Source: WVZL01 sp041862375
GTDB lineage: Bacteria > Acidobacteriota > Aminicenantia > Aminicenantales > Aminicenantaceae
Direction: 5' to 3'
Assembly: GCA_041862375.1 (NCBI GenBank)
Contig: JBGVTE010000148.1
Location: 1-5,398, forward strand
Length of the DNA stretch: 5,398 nucleotides
In this document: positions 1-5,246 of the stretch, one piece after another
Layout of the letters: each line of letters opens with the position of its first letter
How positions within the stretch are numbered: position 1 is the stretch's first letter
Position numbers and translations under genes: made by a program
Notes under the pieces: generated by a model
The model's input: the letters and a program-made list of their open reading frames with translations, nothing else
The model's database searches: none
Told to the model about the DNA's origin: nothing

Positions 1-126
1 CTTAAGATATACTCTAATGTTCACCTGCCGAGATAGTGGATCTGAGAATATGAACGGTGTCCTGAGGATCTTGCCTTTTATCCTCCTCGCTGCGTCCAAT
101 ATATCTTGGTGTGTTGGGACCATCAT
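1..126 (-). CDS. ilvA: Threonine ammonia-lyase (threonine dehydratase) type PLP enzyme, N-terminal fragment
   Basis: An open frame of 42 codons on the minus strand starts at ATG 126-124 and runs off the left edge. AAGGAGG at 141-135 lies 8 nt upstream, which supports this start over the second Met at 123-121. The peptide has the N-terminal pattern of threonine/serine dehydratases: a short lead-in, DILDAARRIKGKI, then LRTPFIFSDPLS, then VYLK at the window edge, where family members continue into the substrate-loop region. Known role of the family: PLP-dependent deamination of threonine to 2-oxobutanoate in the cytoplasm, the first step towards isoleucine, or threonine catabolism in TdcB forms. 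The PLP lysine and any C-terminal ACT domain lie outside the window, so IlvA, TdcB and serine-racemase-like relatives cannot be separated. The symbol is provisional. Confidence 0.8.
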   Translation of the reverse strand, partial: MMVPTHQDILDAARRIKGKILRTPFIFSDPLSRQVNIRVYLK

Positions 127-159
127 ATAAATAGCCTCCTTATCGATAATATCTTTGTA

Positions 160-192
160 CTATATCATAAGTTTTGCTCGGTTTAGTACCAT
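160..192 (-). CDS. Possible 10-residue leader peptide upstream of the threonine ammonia-lyase gene
   Basis: The minus-strand frame ATG 192-190 to TAG 162-160 encodes MVLNRAKLMI. It is preceded by AAGGAGGTGA (203-194), a full-length match to the anti-Shine-Dalgarno end of 16S rRNA, though only 4 nt separate GGAGG from the ATG. The stop is 33 nt before the ammonia-lyase start, which has its own AAGGAGG. A strong ribosome site on a mini-ORF in the leader of an amino-acid enzyme gene suggests translational coupling or attenuation. The peptide lacks a run of Ile, Val, Leu or Thr codons, so classical attenuation is not evident. It could be a chance ORF following a strong SD. Confidence 0.3.
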   Translation of the reverse strand: MVLNRAKLMI

Positions 193-195
193 GTC

Positions 196-226
196 ACCTC
201 CTTGTGAATTATATCACTAAGGAGGT
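196..226. repeat. Inverted repeat overlapping the ammonia-lyase promoter and leader SD
   Basis: Arm 196-207 pairs with 214-226, with one bulged base at 218 and a 6-nt centre at 208-213. The outer part of the stem is CCTCCTT/AAGGAGG, so one arm is the SD of the mini-ORF and the other is its complement. On the minus strand the centre is exactly TATAAT. It could be a dyad operator over the promoter. In transcripts starting further upstream it could be an RNA hairpin hiding the SD. A terminator is less likely, because no gene is visible upstream on the plus strand. Confidence 0.6.
208..216 (-). promoter_or_regulatory. Extended -10 promoter candidate for the threonine ammonia-lyase gene
   Basis: The minus strand reads TGATATAAT, a perfect TATAAT with the TGn extension that can make a -35 box dispensable. 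The hexamer 17 bp upstream (AACTGT) is a poor -35. Transcription would start at about 201-205, essentially at the AAGGAGG of the mini-ORF, giving a leader of about 75-80 nt before the ammonia-lyase ATG. The upstream arm of the inverted repeat would then not be transcribed. Confidence 0.5.
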
Positions 227-326
227 TTACACAGTTTTTCTTACAATCCCTGACATGGAAGAAGATCAGGCTAAAAAGAAATCCACCGAAAACACCTTAA
301 GCCCTTTAATATCATGGAATTAGAAG

Positions 327-402
327 TGGCACGCCCGGAGGGATTTGAACCCCCGACCTTTGGATTCGAAGTCCACCGCTCTATCCACTGAGCTACGGGC
401 GC
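327..402 (-). tRNA. tRNA-Arg (anticodon UCG)
   Basis: A full cloverleaf reads on the minus strand from 402 to 327: acceptor GCGCCCG/CGGGCGT with a terminal G-U, D-arm GCTC/GAGC, anticodon loop CTTCGAA with TCG at 369-367, a 5-nt variable loop, and T-arm with loop TTCAAAT. The discriminator is G at 330, and CCA is encoded at 329-327. The body is 73 nt plus CCA, the normal length. It reads the Arg codon CGA. One oddity: the first pair of the anticodon stem is a G27-A43 mismatch, with the other four pairs intact. The 3' end faces the ammonia-lyase gene. No clear terminator was found beyond it. Confidence 0.97.
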
Positions 403-412
403 ACCTCGCTGA

Positions 413-444
413 ATTATATTACCTTATCATATATCTATTGTAAA
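413..444 (-). promoter_or_regulatory. Likely sigma-70-type promoter of the tRNA-Arg gene
   Basis: The minus strand has a perfect TATAAT at 418-413, 10 nt before the mature tRNA 5' end, followed by a GC-rich discriminator (CAGCGAGG) of the kind seen at stable-RNA promoters. TTTACA at 444-439 is the best -35 candidate. Its spacing is 20 bp to TATAAT, or 17 bp to the overlapping weaker TAATAT (421-416). The -10 is convincing by position; the -35 is uncertain. Confidence 0.5.
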
Positions 445-478
445 TTAGCAGACACAGTCACATTTGGGTCACTTAGGA

Positions 479-493
479 GTCTAATAATTAGAC
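479..493. promoter_or_regulatory. Perfect 15-bp palindrome, candidate activator or repressor site
   Basis: GTCTAAT-A-ATTAGAC is a perfect 7-bp inverted repeat around a single central base (486). It lies in the intergenic region about 110 bp upstream of the sigma-54-like -24 element, a usual distance for an upstream activating sequence bound by a sigma-54 enhancer-binding protein. It could equally serve the divergent tRNA side or be fortuitous. I found no second copy before the promoter at 2635. Confidence 0.4.
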
Positions 494-580
494 ATATTAA
501 AATCGGAGCTAAGGTTCTCAGATGCATACATACCTTGTTCGATTACGGACATATAGAGTAGAATTACCGCTGAAAGACCT

Positions 581-609
581 CAAGAGAATATGTTGGCATA
601 TTTTTTGCT
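581..609 (+). repeat. 29-bp promoter-region repeat, copy 1
   Basis: This block is identical to 2623-2651 at 26 of 29 positions, with T/C, G/A and T/C differences at 589/2631, 592/2634 and 599/2641. It begins CAAGAGAA and ends TTTTTTGCT. It sits upstream of the lipoprotein gene and its twin sits upstream of the paralogous fusion gene. In this copy AATATG-TTGG-CATATT could fold as a 6-bp stem, but the substitutions in copy 2 break that stem, so sequence rather than hairpin appears conserved. Confidence 0.85.
593..609 (+). promoter_or_regulatory. Sigma-54 (-24/-12) promoter candidate for the PD40 lipoprotein gene
   Basis: TTGGCAT-ATTTT-TTGCT matches the RpoN consensus TTGGCAC-N5-TTGCT at all fixed positions but one (C to T at 599). 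The invariant GG (595-596) and GC (607-608) are exactly 12 bp apart. The predicted start is near 620, giving a leader of about 48 nt to the ATG at 668. A sigma-70-like pair further upstream (TTGTTC 535-540, 18 bp, TAGAAT 559-564) is a weaker alternative. A sigma-54 promoter would imply dependence on an ATPase activator that is not encoded here. Confidence 0.6.
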
Positions 610-667
610 TATTAAAATGGGGAATGCAGGCTAAAGCCCGACGAATTGAAATAAGGAGGAGTGGACG

Positions 668-1567
668 ATGAAGCATAAGTGGACGGTATTTCTAACAATG
701 TCCTTTATCTTGCTCATAATAATTGCTTGCTCAAAGCAAGATGATTTCCCCATTTTAAAAAATCCCTACCTCGGACAGAAACCACCGGGGATGACGCCTG
801 AGATTTTTGCACCGGGAATCATCTCTACCGAAGAATCTCTTGAAGCTGGCTGTACTTTCACGCCTGATTTAAAAGAATTCTACTTCGTACGCGGTAAAAG
901 TATGAAACATAAGCCAGCCATCATGGTCTGTCGAGAGACGAAAGACGGATGGACTATTCCTGAAGTGGCGCCATTTTCAGGTGGGTATTTTGACTTCGAA
1001 CCACATGTCACTCCTGACAGCACGAAAATGTTTTTTATGAGATTTGATCGTTCAGATAACAGCGTGCAGAGAGGCCTGTGGATTATGGAAAGAGTTGGGG
1101 ACGGCTGGGGAGAGCCAAGATTCCATGGCCCTGGCATGTATGTCACTGCCACACATGATGGAACCATTTACTACACTTCGTCGGATGAAGACGAGGGTGT
1201 TGTCCGCTCAGGTTTCGTTAATGGTCGGTATCTTGAACCGGAAGTAGTTGGCGGCGGAGTCAATACGCCATACCCGGGCGCTCATCCGTGCATCTCACCG
1301 GATGAGAGCTTCATAGTCTTCGATTCGAGAAGACCGAGTGAAAAAAGCGAGAGTGACCTTTATGTCTGTTTTCGAAATGAAGACGGAACATGGGGCGATG
1401 CATTCTATTTAGGTGACGCACTGAATGATGGGCCTAAAAACTGTGCTGCATTATCGCCTGATGGAAAATATTTGTTTTATACATTCTTTAAATCTGATTC
1501 CGATGCAGACATTTACTGGGTGGATGCAAAAATTATTGAAGAATTAAAACCTGCCAGTCTCAAATGA
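668..1567 (+). CDS. PD40 beta-propeller lipoprotein
   Basis: A 299-residue protein; AAGGAGG at 653-659 lies 8 nt before the ATG. Residues 1-20 form a charged then hydrophobic signal, and IIAC (18-21) is a lipobox, so Cys21 should be lipidated and the protein anchored in the envelope facing the periplasm or outside. The leader PYLGQKPPG (33-41) and FAPGI follow. The rest has PD40/TolB-like strand motifs: CTFTPDLKEFYF (62-73), EPHVTPD (111-117), HDGTIYYT (163-170), HPCISPDESFIVFDS (206-220) and LSPDGKYLFY (262-271), at least five propeller blades. Such propellers bind partners or ligands and are usually not enzymes. It is paralogous to residues 485-752 of the fusion encoded at 2797-5055 and shares four cysteines with it (62, 88, 208, 234). 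The ligand is unknown. The fold call is firm; the role is not. Confidence 0.9.
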   Translation: MKHKWTVFLTMSFILLIIIACSKQDDFPILKNPYLGQKPPGMTPEIFAPGIISTEESLEAGCTFTPDLKEFYFVRGKSMKHKPAIMVCRETKDGWTIPEVAPFSGGYFDFEPHVTPDSTKMFFMRFDRSDNSVQRGLWIMERVGDGWGEPRFHGPGMYVTATHDGTIYYTSSDEDEGVVRSGFVNGRYLEPEVVGGGVNTPYPGAHPCISPDESFIVFDSRRPSEKSESDLYVCFRNEDGTWGDAFYLGDALNDGPKNCAALSPDGKYLFYTFFKSDSDADIYWVDAKIIEELKPASLK

Positions 1568-1576
1568 CTGGATTTT
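1554..1576 (+). terminator. Weak intrinsic terminator candidate overlapping the lipoprotein stop codon
   Basis: CCAGTC (1554-1559) pairs with GACTGG (1566-1571) around a 6-nt loop, followed by ATTTT. The stem includes the last two codons and the TGA. The T-tract is short, so termination may be partial and allow read-through into the ankyrin gene 91 bp downstream. Confidence 0.4.
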
Positions 1577-1658
1577 ACCAGCTAACAATATGTATCGATT
1601 GTCTGAACAGAGTTGATCCAGATTTATGTATTCATCAAACAAAATGGAGGAAAAGACT

Positions 1659-2513
1659 ATGAAACGAGTTATCTTGTCTGCAATGCTAATTATGGTTCAT
1701 ATGACCATCGCATCAGCAGAGCCGATTGTTGAAGCGGCCAAAAGCGGTGATTTACAAACCGTAAAGACGATACTGGCAAAGGATCCTTCGAAACTGAATG
1801 CGACAGACAAAAGTAAATATACGGCTCTTCATTGGGCCTGCATGCGTGCCCATTGGGATGTCGCAGAGTTTTTGATTGAAAAAGGAGCGGATCTGAACGT
1901 TGTCGGCGGAGATGGAGGGACGCAAATCAACTGGGCTGTGCATCATGATAACGTGGAGATCATCAAACTGATGGTCGAAAAAGGGGCCAAACTCAACAGC
2001 CGAAACCAATGGGGCATGACCGAATTGCATACCGCTATCTGGAGGGGATGTATCCATGTGGTTGAATATCTCTTAGATCACGGCTCAGATCCGATGATTA
2101 AGACGAATGAAGGCTGGACAGCCATACACTATGCCTACCGCAGCGGGCACGATAACGTCATAGAAATGCTGAAGGAAAGGGGCCTGTCCACAAATGTTAA
2201 AGACAACCAGAGCCGGTTCCCAAGGCACCTCTATTTCAAAAAACCGAACCCCATCGAGCTTTCTCCCACAGAACTGGATGAATACATCGGAAAATACTAT
2301 ATCGGGGATTATTTGATGCTTGAAATTTGGAGAGAAGGCGGTCGGCTTAAAATCATGGAATTTGGACCCGATGAAATCTATCCTGTGGCCAAGGACTTCT
2401 TCTATTTCAAGCAGGCGCCCTGGACCTTGATCTTCAGCCGCGATGAGGAAGGCAAGATTCATCATGCTCAGCTGTCTTTCATCAGGCGGTCTTATACAAT
2501 TGTGAGAAAGTGA
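1659..2513 (+). CDS. Exported ankyrin-repeat protein with DUF3471-like C-terminal domain
   Basis: I place the start at ATG 1659, not the in-frame ATG at 1626. GGAGG at 1646-1650 lies 8 nt before it, and the 284-residue product then begins with a clean signal peptide: KR, a hydrophobic core, and ASA (18-20) as cleavage site. Residues 21-185 hold about five ankyrin repeats, with cores such as YTALHWACMRAHWDVAEFL (54-72), ELHTAIWRGCIHVVEYLL (122-139) and TAIHYAYRSGHDNVIEML (154-171). These give a protein-binding surface, predicted periplasmic. Residues 200-284 (ELSPTELDEYIGKYYIGDY onward) resemble the small beta-rich domain found at the C-terminus of many serine-hydrolase/penicillin-binding-type proteins (DUF3471-like), here without a hydrolase. 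No catalytic motif is visible. It lies 91 bp after the lipoprotein gene, and a fragment of the PD40 leader begins 5 bp after its stop. Confidence 0.88.
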   Translation: MKRVILSAMLIMVHMTIASAEPIVEAAKSGDLQTVKTILAKDPSKLNATDKSKYTALHWACMRAHWDVAEFLIEKGADLNVVGGDGGTQINWAVHHDNVEIIKLMVEKGAKLNSRNQWGMTELHTAIWRGCIHVVEYLLDHGSDPMIKTNEGWTAIHYAYRSGHDNVIEMLKERGLSTNVKDNQSRFPRHLYFKKPNPIELSPTELDEYIGKYYIGDYLMLEIWREGGRLKIMEFGPDEIYPVAKDFFYFKQAPWTLIFSRDEEGKIHHAQLSFIRRSYTIVRK

Positions 2514-2517
2514 ATCT

Positions 2518-2582
2518 AAAGGTCCCTACCCCCGGTCTTAGGCCGAAAGGAATGACACCTGAAATTTTTACTCCAAAAATCA
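2518..2582 (+). pseudogene. Frameshifted remnant of a PD40-module N-terminus
   Basis: The DNA reads K-G-P-Y-P from 2518. After removal of one C from the C5 run at 2529-2533 it continues GLRPKGMTPEIFTPKI. That matches KNPYLGQKPPGMTPEIFAPGI of the lipoprotein (residues 31-51) at 14 of 21 positions, and KGPY matches the start of the module in the 2797 fusion. No later blade motifs (SPDG, WGEP) are recognisable before the next gene, so this is a truncated, frameshifted relic. A GTG-initiated frame (2510-2704) covers the second half but has no convincing start and is unlikely to be a gene. Confidence 0.7.
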
Positions 2583-2622
2583 ATTTGATACGAAACAAAT
2601 GCCTCATGAAAGGAGACGGCTG

Positions 2623-2651
2623 CAAGAGAACATATTGGCACATTTTTTGCT
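2623..2651 (+). repeat. 29-bp promoter-region repeat, copy 2
   Basis: Partner of 581-609 with three substitutions. It lies about 40 bp after the PD40 relic and 146 bp before the fusion gene. The order of relic and repeat here is the reverse of the promoter-then-leader order at the lipoprotein gene, so one simple tandem duplication does not explain both. Confidence 0.85.
2635..2651 (+). promoter_or_regulatory. Sigma-54 (-24/-12) promoter candidate for the MBL-TPR-PD40 gene
   Basis: TTGGCAC-ATTTT-TTGCT fits the RpoN consensus TTGGCAC-N5-TTGCT completely, with GG at 2637-2638 and GC at 2649-2650, 12 bp apart. The predicted start is near 2662, giving a long leader of about 135 nt. Within that leader, TTGACA occurs at 2701-2706 and 2749-2754, but neither has a good -10 at normal spacing, so a sigma-70 alternative is weaker. 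Confidence 0.7.
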
Positions 2652-2796
2652 CTACAATAGAAGATGTAGGGTGCTACTATATTTTCCTGGGAAAGCCGAT
2701 TTGACAAGGGAAGTATTATTAAAAAAATTTAACACTCATGCTTTATTATTGACATCCCATCGAAACAGGAAGAGTGTTTGTTTTTAAGGAGGAAAA

Positions 2797-5055
2797 ATGA
2801 AATTTAAAAAGGTTCTGACGTGCTGTCTGGTTTTATTCTTCTGCGCTACGTTTCCGGCAGCTCAGACGGATAGTGATATCCCCATAACAACGCAAAGATT
2901 GAGCGACCGGGTTTTGATCCTCTCCGAAACCCTGATGCGCAACAACGTTGTGGCCGTGGCTGCAGAAAAGGGAATAGTCGTCATCGACACCTCGGGCCTT
3001 CCCTCCACCGCAGCCAAAATGCGCAGGATCATAGAGAAGGAATTCGACCGAACCGACTTCGCCTATGTCATCAACACCCATTACCACTGGGATCACAGCT
3101 TCGGCAACCAGATCTTTCCCGATGCTGCTATTATTGGACACGATAATGTCATCCCCGGGATGGCCCTGGATAAAGCTTATATGCCCAGCCGGATCGCCAA
3201 TCTGGAACGGAGGTTCCAGAATGAGACATCCCGCTTAAAGAGCGTTCAGGCCGGCTCTGAAGAAGCCCGGAATATCCAGGCCTTTCTCACAACGCTAAAG
3301 CGGCAAATCAATGACTTTAAAAATGAATTTGTCTCAACACCTCCCAGCACCACCTTCAGCGACCGGATGATTCTCGACCTCGGAGATCTCACAGTTAAAC
3401 TGGATTATTTCGGCCAAGCCCATTCCACGTCTGATATCTTCATCCACATCCCGGAAGAGCGAATCCTGATGACCGGAGATCTTTTTCTGGATCAAAGATG
3501 GGTCCCGCTTTTTGCCGGCCAATCTGTACTTGACATCGACCGCTGGCTCGAGGTACTGCACAGGGCACTGGACGGAGATGACGCTCCGTTAAAGGTCATT
3601 CCCGCACATATGGATATCTGGGAAGCAGAAAAACTGGCCATGTGGAGGGACTATATCAAAACACTTTGGGAAGGCTTGAAAAACGCCAAAGAACAGGGCC
3701 TTTCCCTTGAACAGGCTAAAGAAAAATTTCCTCTCCAAGAACAATATTACTACCTCAGGGAACGGGGCCATAGTGAAGAAAGAATCCGCACCTTTCATGA
3801 AAACAATATCCAGGCTTTCTGGAACCAGCTTCTTATCTCCGCGGCAGATATCATCGAAGATTTACTCACGAAAAAGGGTACAGCCGCAGCAAAAACTAAA
3901 TTCCGGGAGCTCAAAAATCAGCCGGGCAAATATTTTGTCAGCGAAAGACAGTTCAATGCCTTGGGATACAGATTGCTCGAGCAGAAAAAGATCTGGCATG
4001 CTGTGAACGTCTTCCAGATGAACGTCAAAACATTTCCTCAATCCGCCAATGTCTACGACAGCCTGGCCGAAGCCTATCTTTATTGGGGCGACAAGTACAA
4101 CACAATCCGCTACTACAAAAAGTCCTTAGAGCTCAATCCTCAGAATGAAAATGCTAAATCCCGTCTGGAGCGTATAGATGAGTTGTTCCAAGAATATCAT
4201 CCCATTGCGCCCGAAGGCTCCCTTTTCGCACCTGGGCAACAGACCGGATTAAAAGGTCCCTATTTGGGACAAAAGCCCCCCGGCTTAAAAAAAGAAACCT
4301 TTGCCCCAGGAATCGTCTCCACAAAGGGCGGCCATGAATTTTCCTGCACTTTTTCCGCGGACGGCAAAGAGTTTTATTTCAACCGCAGAATGACCATCAT
4401 GGTCTGCCGTTGGGAAAAGGAGGGCTGGACCGCTCCTGAACCTGCTTCCTTCAACGGTGACTTCCGCAACCACGAACCGCATATCACTGCGGACAACAAA
4501 ATGCTCTATTTCGGCAGCACGCGCCCCAATCCAGAGAGGCCAGAAATGGAAAACCCTTACGGAATCTGGAAGGTGGAACGGACGGAAAACGGCTGGGGGG
4601 AACCAAGCTATGTGGGCTACGGTATGTATGTCACAACCGCTAAAGATGGAACCATATATATCACGGATATCGACTACGAAGACGATAAAAAACATAGAAT
4701 TGCCCGGACAAAGCTGATAAACGGCCGCTTAGGTCCGTTCGAAAAACAAAAGGGCAGTGTTCTCTCACCAGCGCCGGGCCGCAAACCGGGACGCCATCCC
4801 TGCATAGCACCGGATGAAAGCTTCCTTATCTTTGATTCCTACATTATCGATCCCCCAGGCGGCCAGGCTCAGCTCTTTATCTGCTTCCGCGAGAGCGATG
4901 GGTCATGGGGAAAAGCCATAAACCTCAGTAAGATCCTAGACTCCGAGCACAACATCGCCGCCTCTCTTTCCCCAGACGGCAAATATCTGTTTTTTTTAGC
5001 CGAATCCGATATCTATTGGGTCAGCACCAAGATTCTCGATCAGCTGAAGAAATAG
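2797..5055 (+). CDS. Exported metallo-beta-lactamase-fold hydrolase fused to TPR and PD40 propeller
   Basis: A 752-residue product; AAGGAGG at 2786-2792 lies 4 nt before the ATG. Residues 1-22 are a signal peptide without a lipobox. Residues about 28-275 are an MBL-fold domain with a complete metal site: THYHWDH (94-100, HxHxDH), His209 in GQAHSTSD, Asp228 in TGD, and His271 in PAH. A helical, charged insert (about 130-180) sits inside the domain. After a helical linker, residues about 383-460 form TPR helices (YDSLAEAYLYWGD, 420-432; KKSLELNPQNENA, 441-453). Residues 485-752 are a PD40 propeller paralogous to the lipoprotein at 668, starting KGPYLGQKPPG. MBL-fold enzymes are typically Zn-dependent hydrolases (lactams, thioesters, lactones, phosphodiesters). 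The substrate here is unknown and antibiotic resistance should not be assumed. The enzyme half looks active and the other domains suit partner binding. Confidence 0.92.
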   Translation: MKFKKVLTCCLVLFFCATFPAAQTDSDIPITTQRLSDRVLILSETLMRNNVVAVAAEKGIVVIDTSGLPSTAAKMRRIIEKEFDRTDFAYVINTHYHWDHSFGNQIFPDAAIIGHDNVIPGMALDKAYMPSRIANLERRFQNETSRLKSVQAGSEEARNIQAFLTTLKRQINDFKNEFVSTPPSTTFSDRMILDLGDLTVKLDYFGQAHSTSDIFIHIPEERILMTGDLFLDQRWVPLFAGQSVLDIDRWLEVLHRALDGDDAPLKVIPAHMDIWEAEKLAMWRDYIKTLWEGLKNAKEQGLSLEQAKEKFPLQEQYYYLRERGHSEERIRTFHENNIQAFWNQLLISAADIIEDLLTKKGTAAAKTKFRELKNQPGKYFVSERQFNALGYRLLEQKKIWHAVNVFQMNVKTFPQSANVYDSLAEAYLYWGDKYNTIRYYKKSLELNPQNENAKSRLERIDELFQEYHPIAPEGSLFAPGQQTGLKGPYLGQKPPGLKKETFAPGIVSTKGGHEFSCTFSADGKEFYFNRRMTIMVCRWEKEGWTAPEPASFNGDFRNHEPHITADNKMLYFGSTRPNPERPEMENPYGIWKVERTENGWGEPSYVGYGMYVTTAKDGTIYITDIDYEDDKKHRIARTKLINGRLGPFEKQKGSVLSPAPGRKPGRHPCIAPDESFLIFDSYIIDPPGGQAQLFICFRESDGSWGKAINLSKILDSEHNIAASLSPDGKYLFFLAESDIYWVSTKILDQLKK

Positions 5056-5246
5056 CTCTGGTTGATAAGCGACGGATTCCAAATCCGACGATCATAAGAC
5101 AAACGATTCAAGTTGAAGAATACTTAGTTTGTAGCTCAGCTACTCAGTTCTTCGCATCCTCAACCTCAGCAATACCAGGGTCAGCGTCCTCCCAGGGGAA
5201 GCGATACTAAGCTCCAATAGAAAATTATTCCCCCATGCTGACCAAT
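5056..5246. other. Non-coding gap between convergent genes, weak hairpins only
   Basis: No credible gene is present. Inverted repeats include CGGATT-CCA-AATCCG (5073-5087), TTCAAGTTGAA (5107-5117), a compound structure with GAAGAA (5115-5120) pairing TTCTTC (5148-5153) around GTAGC-TCA-GCTAC (5131-5143), and a long-range pair GGTCAGC/GCTGACC (5179-5185 and 5237-5243). None is followed by a T-tract on either strand, so no intrinsic terminator can be assigned for the convergent fusion and KH-domain genes. Confidence 0.5.

Noticed and set aside
255..323. Plus-strand 22-residue ORF starting ATGGAAGAAGAT
   Set aside because: No Shine-Dalgarno sequence, no recognisable product, and it lies between two minus-strand genes.
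583..606. Intrinsic terminator (AATATG-TTGG-CATATT then T-run) upstream of the lipoprotein gene
   Set aside because: The stem is AT-rich and broken by three substitutions in the otherwise conserved second copy; the T-run is part of the sigma-54-like element.
327..667. Genomic island integrated at the tRNA-Arg gene
   Set aside because: The tRNA 3' end, the usual integration site, faces away from the three accessory genes. No integrase and no duplicated tRNA end were found at 5056-5246.
1626..1658. Upstream in-frame ATG for the ankyrin gene
   Set aside because: It has no SD and would place 11 hydrophilic residues before the signal peptide; ATG 1659 has GGAGG at 8 nt.
2510..2704. GTG-initiated 64-codon frame after the ankyrin gene
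   Set aside because: Only its first ~24 residues resemble anything (the PD40 leader). It has no ribosome site, and the rest covers the promoter repeat. Treated as a relic.
2797..3630. Beta-lactam resistance gene
   Set aside because: The metal ligands only show an MBL fold. The long multi-domain architecture is unlike dedicated metallo-beta-lactamases, so a resistance call is not supported.
4285..4695. Long open frame of 136 codons on the minus strand inside the fusion gene
   Set aside because: It is antisense to a well-supported PD40 domain, its product resembles no known family, and it has no start context.
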